Positions 9,991-17,805 of a stretch of DNA of 21,158 nt are shown here, in pieces. The stretch lies in NCBI GenBank assembly GCA_963792175.1, contig CAWBVG010000027.1, forward strand, positions 1 through 21,158, written 5' to 3'. The notes beneath the pieces were generated by a model. That model was not told where the DNA came from. It saw only the letters and a list, made by a program, of their open reading frames with translations, and searched no databases. The DNA is from CAWBVG01 sp963792175 (GTDB lineage Bacteria > Acidobacteriota > Vicinamibacteria > Vicinamibacterales > CAVVIG01). A program made the translations under genes and the position numbers. The number at the start of each line of letters is the position of its first letter. Within the stretch, counting starts at the first letter, position 1.

Positions 9991-10010
9991 GCGACCCTGA
10001 AAGGGTTCGC
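9991..10010. repeat. short imperfect palindrome, REP-like
   Basis: GCGACCCT (9991-9998), a GAA loop, and AGGGTTCGC (10002-10010) pair with one unpaired base. It lies between copA and the efflux operon, 21 bp from a second stronger hairpin. The pairing is visible in the sequence; membership of a genome-wide REP family is inference. Confidence 0.45.
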
Positions 10011-10031
10011 GCTACATTCCGGCGCACGTCG

Positions 10032-10052
10032 CGCGGGCCTTTGAGGCCCGCG
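10032..10052. terminator. perfect 9-bp hairpin just after the copA stop codon
   Basis: CGCGGGCCT (10032-10040), loop TTG, AGGCCCGCG (10044-10052) form a perfect stem 1 nt beyond the copA stop (10056-10054 on the minus strand). No T-run follows on either strand. It could be a Rho-independent-like or RNA-stabilising 3' hairpin, or a REP unit paired with 9991-10010. Confidence 0.45.
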
Positions 10053-10053
10053 A

Positions 10054-12505
10054 TCACAAATCCACGCGGCGCAGACGCAGCGCGTTGGCGATGACCGACA
10101 CCGAGCTCATCGTCATCGCCGCGCTCGCCCACACGGGGCTGATCAGCAGGCCGAAGAACGGATACAGGACGCCGGCCGCGATCGGGACGCCCAGCGTGTT
10201 GTAGATGAACGCCAGAAACAGGTTCTGCCGAATGTTGGCGAGCGTCGCGCGCGAGAGGCGGCGCGCGCGGACGATGCCGCGCAGGTCGCCCTTGACGAGC
10301 GTCACGCCGGCGCTTTCCATGGCGACGTCCGTGCCGGTGCCCATCGCGATGCCGACCGCCGCCTCGGCCAGCGCCGGCGCGTCGTTGATACCGTCCCCGG
10401 CCATCGCGACAACGCGGCCGCCCTGCTGCAGCTCCGCGACCACGGCGCGCTTGTCGGCCGGAAGCACTTCCGCCCGCACATCGGTGATACCAAGCGTGCC
10501 GGCAATCGCCAGCGCCGTCTCCCGGTGGTCGCCGGTCAGCATGATGATCGACAGGCCTTCGCGCCGCAGCTCCTCGAGCGCGGCGCTGGTCGTCGGGCGA
10601 ATCGGATCCGCGATGGCAATCGCGCCCGCCTGCTGTCCGTCGACTTCAACGACGACGATCGTTTCGCCCGCGGCCCGGCGCGCGAAGAGGTCCGCGGCGG
10701 AGCCTGCCTCGCCGACTTGTCCCGCCGAAGGCGAGCGCGAGGCGGAACTCGGACGGCGACGCGAGTCGAAGGCGGGGACGGAGGTTCCGCCGGTGGCTTG
10801 CCGACGACGACCTGCCGGCCGCCGACCCGCGCCGCGACGCCGTGGCCCTCGGTCGCCGTGAACGCTTCCGCGGGCGGAACGCTGACCTGTCGAGCCTCGG
10901 CCGCACGGACGATCGCCGCGCCGAGCGGGTGCGCGCTGCCGCGTTCGACGGCGGCGGCCAGCATCAGGACCTCGCTCTCGGTCCAACCCGGCGCGGCCGC
11001 GAGCGCGGTCACCTGGGGGCGCCCCTCGGTCAACGTTCCCGTCTTGTCCACGACCAGCGTGTCGACCCGCGCGAGACGCTCGAGCGCATCGGCGTCCCGG
11101 ATCAGCACGCCGACATTCGCGCCGCGGCCGGTGCCCACCATGATCGCCATCGGCGTCGCCAGCCCGAGCGCGCAGGGACACGCGATGATCAGCACCGCGA
11201 CGGCGTTGACGAGGCCGTGCGCGACACGCGGCGGCGGACCGGCGAGCGCCCAGACGATGAAGGTCAGGACGGCCACGGCGACGACCGCCGGGACGAAATA
11301 GCCGGCGACACGATCGGCGAGCCGCTGAATCGGCGCGCGCGAACGCTGCGCGTCGCCGACCATTCGCACAATCTGCGCGAGCAGCGTGTCGCGGCCGACG
11401 CGCTCCGCGCGCATCGTCACGCTGCCGTTGACCGCAATCGTGGCGCCGATCACCCGATCGCCCGGCGCCTTGTCCACGGGCATCGACTCGCCGGTCACCA
11501 TCGATTCGTCGACCGCCGCCTTCCCGTCGACGACGACGCCGTCCACGGGAACCTTGTCGCCCGGCCGGACGCGCAGGAGATCTCCCGGCCTGGACGTCGT
11601 CGAGTGGAACGTCCTCCTCGCCTCCGTTCCGCACACGGCGCGCGGTTTTCGGCGCGAGACCCAGGAGCTGCCGGATCGCCGTTCCCGTCTGATGGCGCGC
11701 GCGAAGCTCCAGCACCTGGCCGAGCAGCACCAGCACCACGATGACGACGGCCGTGTCGAAGTACGTCTCCATGCCGCCGGTGACGACGACCGCGGCGCTG
11801 TAGACGTAGGCGGTGCCGACCCCCATGCCGATCAACGTGAACATGTTGGGGCTGGCGTTGACGATCGAACTCCACATCCGATGAAAGAACGGCCAGCCGC
11901 ACCAGAACACGACCGGCGTCGCCAGCACGAAGCCGAGCCAGTTCACCGCGGACATGCCGATGCGGTGGCTCAGCGTGCCGCCGCTCACCATGTCGCCCAT
12001 CGTGAGGAGAAACACCGGCGCGCCCAACACGACGCCGATCCAGAACCGCCGGGACATGTCCACGAGCTCGGGGTTCGGTGCGTCGGACAGATCGGCGACG
12101 CGGGGTTCGAGCGCCATGCCGCATTTCGGGCAGGGACCCGGGCGGTCGGAGACGACCTCGGGGTCCATCGGGCAGACCCACTCAGTCGGGGCTGGGGGCT
12201 CGGGGCTGGCTGCAACGGGCGTCGGGGCTGGGGCTCGGGGCTCGCGGCGGAGCCGGCTCGCGACTGCGACCGTCGTGCGCGAGCGAAGGCGGGGGGCTAG
12301 CTGGCCCCTTCTTCAAGCCGCCGAGCGTGATCACCTGCGGGGCGTGCATCGGCTCGCGCGTGCCCGCGAGGTATTTCTTCGGGTCGGCCTTGAACTTGGC
12401 GACGCAGCTCTTCGAGCAGAAGTAGTACGTCGTGCCGTCGTGGTCGACGGTGCCCGCGGCGCGGTCGGGATTCACCGTCATCCCGCAGACGGGATCGACA
12501 GCCAT
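10054..12505 (-). CDS. copA: copper-translocating P1B-type ATPase with YHS and HMBD metal-binding domains, frame-disrupted
   Basis: This inner-membrane Cu(+)/Ag(+) exporter spans about 816 codons. In order it has: a YHS domain (DPVCGM with C7, then YYFC and SKSC, C30/C34); a Pro/Ala-rich linker; a heavy-metal-binding domain (CPMDPEV...GPCPKCGMALEP, near 12110-12175); TM helices; actuator TGES (11495-11484); CPC in IIACPCALGLATP (about 11180-11172); DKTGT (11048-11034); a HP motif in SAHPLG; GDGINDAP (near 10380-10400); and a C-terminus with FIYNTLG and MTMSSVSVIANALRLRR, the Cu(+) type. There is no classical HMA domain. Frames change in the linker (about 12240-12300), by an extra base in the CCC run 11584-11586, and within 10690-10790. 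The first and third coincide with inserted repeat elements. The ATG is 4 nt after the M49 stop, with no own Shine-Dalgarno, suggesting coupling. Confidence 0.9.
10693..10777. repeat. intragenic repeat element, copy 1 (85 bp) inside copA
   Basis: The plus strand starts CGCGGCGGAGCC and ends GCGAGTCGAAGGCGGGG, the same ends as the element at 12243-12294. Internally, TTGTCCCGCCGAAGG and the reverse complement of the right end form an imperfect inverted repeat. It occupies the ATPase nucleotide-domain loop between GRQVVVGKPP and SAADLFARRAAGETIVVV, where homologues normally have a short loop, and the reading frame changes inside it. This suggests a small palindromic insertion; its spread in the genome is unknown. 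Confidence 0.5.
12188..12243. repeat. 7-base repeat array (GGGGCTN) within the copA linker
   Basis: On the plus strand GGGGCTG, GGGGCTC and GGGGCTG are exactly in phase at 12188-12208. A 15-nt interruption follows, then GGGGCTG, GGGCTC and GGGGCTC at 12224-12243. On the coding strand it reads as a Pro/Ala-rich linker ending just before the HMBD domain. It abuts the repeat element that starts at 12243. Because 7 is not a multiple of 3, every unit changes reading phase, yet no stop codon arises in the HMBD frame. Confidence 0.6.
12243..12294. repeat. intragenic repeat element, copy 2 (52 bp) inside copA
   Basis: The ends match the 10693-10777 element: CGCGGCGGAGCC (12243-12254) and GCGAGCGAAGGCGGGG (12279-12294). 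The middle is shorter. A near-palindrome, GGGGCTAGCTGGCCCC (12293-12308), overlaps its right end. It lies between the YHS and HMBD domains. Its length leaves remainder 1 on division by 3, which matches the one-base frame change seen between those domains, so insertion rather than sequencing error may explain that break. Confidence 0.5.
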
Positions 12506-12509
12506 GATG

Positions 12510-14193
12510 TCAGCGAACCGGCGACAGTTGCGCGGCCGCCGTGAATCGCGGCTCGATGTCGACCGGGACCTCGACCAGCTTGTCGAGCGCCTTCTGGACC
12601 GGCGGGCGCACGATGCCGAGCCGGTCGCCGAGCGCCTTGGCCTTCGCGTAGTCGCCTTCCGCCTGGATCGTCATGATCTCGCGCGTCAGACCGGTCACGC
12701 CTTCTTTGATACGGTCCGGATTCACCCTGAAGGTGCCGTCGCCGTTGATCTCGAACCCGCGCTGATCGAGCAGGTAATTGAGCTGGATGGCGATGCCCTT
12801 GCCGTGCGCCTCGGTGACGCCGAAGCGGATCGATCGAAAGGCTGATGCGAGGAAGGTGGTGTACAGCGACCGCTCGAGCGACCGCGGCAGCACGCCTTTG
12901 TCGATCATGTGCTGGATGGCGAACAGCCCCGAGATGTCGGCCTTGGCCTCTTCGAGCACGCTGTAGGTGTCCTTCAGCTGCTGCCGGACGGTCGTCTGCT
13001 TGCCATCCACCATGATGTTGTGGGGCCCGAGGCCGTGCATCAGCTCGTGGACCAGAATGTGCGTGAAGAACGCTTCGAACGACAGATCCCCCTGATCGCC
13101 GGTCCCCAGGACCACCTTGGAAATCGGCTGGAGCGTCTTCGCGAACTTCGCGTCCTGGACGTTCTTGAGCATGACGCGCTTGGTGCCCTTTTCGCGCACG
13201 ACGCGCTCGTCGTTGGGCAGGTTGAACGCCGCGGTCTGAACCGCGCGGTTGCCATCGCCCGCGGCATAGAGCTCGTTGACCACCACGATCGGCGCCAGCG
13301 CGCCCAGCTTCGGGTTGCGTTGCTTCGGATCGATTGGCAGGTGATCCTCGATGTCCTGCAGCTCTCCCGCGAATCGCTGCAGCTTCGCGGTCTCCGCCTC
13401 GTCGAGCAGCGTGATGTACGCCTCGAATCCGGCCTTGTAGTTGAAGAGCTCGTCCTCGTATACCTCATACGGCCCGATGGTCGGCTGAACCACGCCGTTC
13501 AGCTCCATCCAGGCGACGTCGCTGTCGTAGTAGTCGTTCGACGAGCAGCGCGTCGGCGCGCCGCGTCAGAAAGTTCTTGAGGGTGGCATCGGTGGTTGCC
13601 TGCGCCGCTTCGCGGAGCAGGGACGCCATCCGCGCCAGTTCGGGCTGGTACTCCGCACTGTAGGGCACGATCGTGAAGCCCGTCCCGCCGCGGCGAATCG
13701 TCGTAAAGAACCCCGTGGCACGCGCCCGTTCGGGCTCGGACAGCGACTGCATCCAGCGTTCGAGTTCCGCTTTCGTCGCTCCATCCGGGTAGTAGCTGGC
13801 GCCCGCCGGCTTCGGCGGCACGCCGGGGATGAACGGCTGGTTGTGATCCAGCCGCGACCATGGCCCCTTGTTGATCAGGAAGTAGTGCAAGCGTGCCCGT
13901 CCGGCGGGCGAATCGTCGCGCGCCAGGTCGACGAGCATCGCTTCGTTGCCCGACCACGCCTGGCGGAGGAACAACGCGTCGACGATCTTCGCCGCTTCAA
14001 CCAGCGTGGCGACGACGCGTCGATCGGCGGCGGACAGTTTCGACAGATCGGCACCAATCTCGGTAGGCGCGAATCGCGCGGTCATGCGCACCAGCGTCGA
14101 TGTATCCGGCACCACGATCTCCTGCGCCCGGAGCAATGTGAGGGCACTCGCGACAGCAATCAGCAGCGCGCTGGCCGTGAATTTCTGTGTCAT
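12510..14193 (-). CDS. M49-like (dipeptidyl-peptidase III-like) zinc metallopeptidase, secreted, one frame break
   Basis: This is a predicted exported zinc peptidase of about 560 aa. The ATG at 14193 opens a signal peptide (MTQKFTASALLIAVASA...LLRAQ). The zinc motif is HELMH in VHELMHGLGPH (codons 13049-13035), and the third-ligand helix is LEEAKADISGL about 30 residues later. The preceding AAGDGNRAVQTAAFNLPNDERVV and VMLKN strings are typical of the M49-like group that includes the C-terminal part of plant Nudix hydrolase 3. Classical DPP III has HEXXGH; this one has the five-residue HEXXH. One extra base near 13540-13542 breaks the frame between LTRRADALL and SNDYYDSDVAWMEL. The true substrate may not be dipeptides. 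copA starts 4 nt after the stop, so the two probably share a transcript. Confidence 0.85.
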
Positions 14194-14197
14194 ATCG

Positions 14198-14207
14198 AGA
14201 CTAGTCT
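14198..14207. promoter_or_regulatory. 10-bp perfect palindrome in the divergent spacer
   Basis: AGACTAGTCT sits 5 bp upstream of the M49-like gene start and 110 bp upstream of the divergent pseudokinase gene. It could be an operator half-site pair, but a 10-bp palindrome alone is weak evidence. No convincing sigma-70 promoter was found for either gene in 14194-14317. Confidence 0.2.
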
Positions 14208-14317
14208 ACAACTGTGATTGACGTACGAAATCTGTAACCAGATCGGGCCGTATCGACGAAAAAACGTGGTCAGGATCGTGCTGTACGAGCGGCACAGTTT
14301 AAGCATTACGCGGCGGT

Positions 14318-16784
14318 ATGGATCCAGCATTCGTCTCTGCGGCCCCGCCCGTCCCATTGACGTTCGAGGATGGCCTCGGTGAACGCCGTCTCGTCGTCGA
14401 TCGCGGCCGCAACGAACCCGTGGAGATGCTCTGCCTCCGCGGCGAGCTGACCTCGGTTCCATCGTTCGAGTTCGCGTTGCGCGAACGCGTCAGCCGGCTG
14501 GCGGCCTTCCGCCACACCTGTTACGCGCACGTGCGGACCGTCGAGCGGCTGAAGGATTCCGGATCGACGCTGGCGCTGGTCTCCGACGCGACGGCCGGCG
14601 TGCGGCTCTCCCGGCTCCTCGAATTCGCGGAGCAGGACAACGTCACGCTCGACATCGACGCCGCGCTCTGCCTGCTGCGCCAGCTCGTGCCGGCGGTGGC
14701 GCTGCTGCACGAACACGCGCCCGACGTCTGCCACGGCGCCATCGCCGCCGAACGCGTGATCGTGACGCCCGGCGCCCACGTCATGCTCGTCGAGCACGTG
14801 CTTGGGTCGGCGCTCGAGCAGTTGCGGTTCCCGATCGAGCGCTACTGGAAGGACCTGCGCGTGGCCCTGCCGCGGACGGCCGGCGCGCCGCAATTCGATC
14901 ATCGCGCCGACGTCACGCAGGTCGGCGTCATCGCGCTCGCATTGATTCTCGGCCGGCCGATTGCTGCCGACGAGTACCCGTCCAAGCTCGGCGAAGCGGT
15001 GTCGAGCGCGTGGGCGATGTCGGCGAGCGGAGGGCTCGAGCCGCTGCCGGCCGGCCTGCGCAACTGGCTCGCGTGCACGCTGCAACTCGATCGGAAGAAT
15101 TCCTTCGAATCCGCCGTACAGGCCCAGGAAGAGCTCGAACGCGTGCTCGGCGAAAGCGACTACATGGCGGCGCCGGCAACGCTGGAGGAATTCCTGGCGC
15201 AGTACCGCGCCACCCACGAGCCGCCAGTCGTGCCGGTCGTCGCCGCGGCGCCTGCGCCGGCGCCCGCGCCAATCGCGGTGACGCCGATCGCCGTGGTCAA
15301 TCCGCCGCCGGCGACGACGCCCTTCGCGACCGTGACACCGGCGGCGGCGCCGTTCGTCAACGTGACGCCGCGCTTCGTACGACGCCGGCGCCGGCACCCG
15401 CGCCCCTGCCGGTTGCCGTGCCGGAACCGACGCCCGCGCCCGTCGCCAGTCACGCTCCGGCACCCACGCCGAAGTGGGTCCCCGATCCCGTTCCTGCCGC
15501 GCCGCCAACGGCATCTGTCCCGCCGCCAGCCGCGCGGGTCCCGACGTGCCCCGCGTGCGGCGAACATCGACGAACCGGTGCGCCGTGCCCAGCGTCGCGG
15601 CGAGACATTCGACGAACCAGTGGCGCCGCGTGCGAGGACATTCGACGAACCGGTGGCGCCGCCTGCGAGGACATTCGACGAACCGGTGGCGCCGCCTGCG
15701 AGGACATTCGACGAACCGGTGGCGCGGCCTGCGAGGACATTCGACGACCTGGTGACGGCGTTCGGCAACCCGCCCGATGAACCGGATACGCAGGACGAGA
15801 CGACCGCAAGGAAGTTCGACTTCAAGAAGCGATGGCCGATTGCTGCCGCCGCCGTTGCGGTGATCGCGATCGCGGGCGCCGGCATCCCGGCCGTGCGCCA
15901 TTTCGGCGGCGGTGCAGCAGCCGCGCCGACCGCCGACGGTACGCTGACCGTCAATACGAATCCTCCGGGCGCTCACGTCTTCGTCGACGGCGTCGAACGC
16001 GGCATGACGCCGCTGTCGGTCGCGCTCAAGCCGGGCACGCACGCGCTCGAGTTGCGGGGTGACGGCACGCCGCGATTGATGCCGATCACCGTGACGGCCG
16101 GCGCCGCAGCTCTCGCAGTACATCGAGCTGCCGAAGACCGCCGCCACGTTCGGACAGCTGCAGGTGCGCACCGAACCTGCCGGCGCGCGCGTCAGCGTCG
16201 ACGGCCTGCCGCGCGGCACCTCGCCGGTCACCGTCGGCGACCTGACGCCGGGCGAGCACGCCGTGCAGCTCGAAAGCGACTTCGGCGCGGTCAAGCAGAT
16301 CGTCACCGTCGAAGCAGGACTGACCGCCTCGCTCATGGTTCCGCTCGCGGCGCCGGAAGGCGCGCCGGTCTCGGGATGGATGTCCGTGACCGCGCCCGCC
16401 GACGTGCAGATCTTCGAGAACAAGCGCCTGATCGGCACCAGCCAGAGCGATCGGCTGATGGTCTCGGCCGGCAAGCACGACATCGAGATCGTCAACGATC
16501 TGGTCGGCTATCGCACGACCCGCACCGTGCAGGTGGCGGCGGGCAAGGTCACCCCGATCAAGGTCGAGTTCCCCAAGGGCAACATCGCGCTGAATGCGGT
16601 GCCCTGGGCTGAAGTGTGGGTCGACGGCGAGAAGGTCGGCGAAACGCCGATTGGCAATTTGTCCCTCTCGCTCGGTCCGCACGAAGTCGTGTTCCGTCAT
16701 CCCGAACTCGGCGAGCAGCGTCATGCCGCGTTGGTCACGCTCAAGACGCCGGCCCGTCTCAGTGTTGATCTGAGGAAAAAATGA
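14318..16784 (+). CDS. pseudokinase / Pro-rich linker / TM / PEGA-domain membrane protein, frame-disrupted
   Basis: This is a predicted inner-membrane protein of about 821 aa. Residues about 15-280 follow a Ser/Thr-kinase fold without catalytic residues. There is no glycine-rich loop; HGAI (139-142) stands where HRD belongs and VEH (158-160) where DFG belongs. Kept features are DVTQVGVIALALILGRPI (the subdomain IX Asp) and the final L..WL.C.L..D pattern. A Pro/Ala-rich linker with 11-residue TFDEPVAPPAR repeats follows, then a KKR-flanked TM helix (WPIAAAAVAVIAIAGAG), then PEGA-type modules (VNTNPPGAHVFVDGVERG, RTEPAGARVSVDGLPRG and two more). Topology would put the kinase fold in the cytoplasm and PEGA outside. 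Frames change near 15374-15380 and back at the CCCC run 15549-15552, and by one extra base at 16104-16108. The stop overlaps the next start (ATGA). Confidence 0.82.
15605..15769 (+). repeat. 33-bp in-frame tandem repeats encoding TFDEPVAPPAR
   Basis: Units begin at 15605, 15638, 15671, 15704 and 15737, an exact 33-bp period, each starting ACATTCGACGA. The middle three are nearly identical; the last drifts into unique sequence. A degenerate earlier unit (NIDEPV) lies near 15563. They encode 11-residue repeats in the linker before the membrane helix. Period and frame show a coding repeat, not a CRISPR array. Confidence 0.9.
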
Positions 16785-17714
16785 AGTCCCTGTCTTCGCG
16801 TGTCTGGATCGGTGCGGTCTTCGTCACCGGCCTGCTGACGGCGGTGAGCGCCGCGGCGCAGGAGAGCGGCGACCTGGCTGCAGCTCGCGATCTCTACGCC
16901 TCCGCGGCCTATGACGACGCGCTGGCGGTCCTGAACAAGCTGCGCGCGACGGACCATCCGGCCGGCCAGGCGCGCGCCATCGAACAGTACCGCGCGTTCT
17001 GCCTCCTCGCGCTGGGCCGCGCGACCGACGCCGAACAGGCGATCGAGGCGGTCGTCGCCGCGGAGCCGTCGTATCTGCCGAGCGACAGCGATGCGTCGCC
17101 ACGCGTCCGATCCGCGTTCACCACCGTCCGCCGACGGATGCTGCCGAACATCATTCAACAGCAATACGCGATGGCCAAGGCCGCGTTCGATCGCAAGGAA
17201 TGGGCGGTGGCCGCCGACGGGTTCAAATGGGTGCTCACCGCACTCGCCGATCCGGACGTCGCGAACGAGGCCAAGCAGCCGCCACTGGTCGACCTGAAGC
17301 AGCTCGCCGCCGGCTTCGAAGAGCTCAGCTCGAAAGCCGCGGCCCCGCCGCCGCCGCCGCCTCCGCCGCCTGCGCCTGCGCCGGTCGTGGCCGCCGCCGT
17401 GGTCCCGTCCATTCCGCCGCCGCCGCGCATCTACACGGTCAACGACTCGAACGTGACGCGCTCCCGTCGTGCTGAACCAGGTCCTGCCGACCTATCCCGG
17501 ACAGGTCATGATTCCGCGGTCTGGCAGGATCGAAGTGGTGATCGATGAATCCGGCGCCGTCGAATCGGCCGTGATGACGGGGTCCGTGTCCGTCGCCTAC
17601 GACCGACTGGCGATCGCAGCGACCAAGAGCTGGAAGTTCAAGCCGGCGACGGTCGACGGAACGCCCGTGAAGTTCCGCAAGATCGTTCAGGTCACGATCA
17701 GGAAGACCACATAA
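16781..17714 (+). CDS. TPR-like protein with C-terminal TonB domain, one frame break
   Basis: This is an exported protein of about 310 aa. The ATG overlaps the PEGA gene stop by 4 bp. The N-terminus MKSLSSRVWIGAVFVTGLLTAVSAAAQES looks like a cleavable signal peptide, not a TonB-type anchor. Residues about 30-165 are helical TPR-like repeats (AARDLYASAAYDDALAVLNK, then MAKAAFDRKEWAVAADGFKW). A poly-proline stretch follows near 17342-17390. The C-terminus is a TonB-C fold (PVVLNQVLPTYPGQ, GRIEVVIDESGAVESAVM, A...WKFKPATVDGTPV). One extra base near 17456-17465 separates the two parts. The family normally contacts TonB boxes of outer-membrane receptors. The lack of a clear membrane anchor and the PEGA partner suggest an envelope role other than classical ExbB/D energy transfer; this is inference. 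Confidence 0.8.
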
Positions 17715-17720
17715 ACGCCA

Positions 17721-17802
17721 AGCTATCAGCTATCGGCTATCAGCTGTCGGCGGCGTTCAGTCCGGATCTCGCTCTCAGCCCGAGAGCTGAGAGCTGAAAG
17801 CT
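17721..17802. repeat. inverted 7-base repeat arrays (AGCTNTC) between convergent genes
   Basis: The left arm is four in-phase units: AGCTATC, AGCTATC, GGCTATC, AGCTGTC (17721-17748). The right arm is GAGAGCT, GAGAGCT, GAAAGCT (17782-17802), the reverse complement of AGCTNTC units. The arms can fold into a long imperfect hairpin. It lies 6 nt after the TonB-C stop and 3 nt before the stop of the minus-strand HTH-GAF gene. TTTT follows at 17804-17807, so it may act as a two-way terminator. Confidence 0.7.
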
Positions 17803-17805
17803 GTT

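Noticed and set aside
15605..15769. Possible CRISPR array (33-bp periodic repeats)
   Set aside because: There are no unique spacers; whole 33-bp units repeat in frame and encode an 11-residue peptide within a protein.
14306..16495. 729-aa minus-strand open frame opposite the pseudokinase-PEGA gene
   Set aside because: Arg-rich shadow. The plus strand carries a coherent kinase fold, TM helix and PEGA modules, and a TFDEP repeat in frame.
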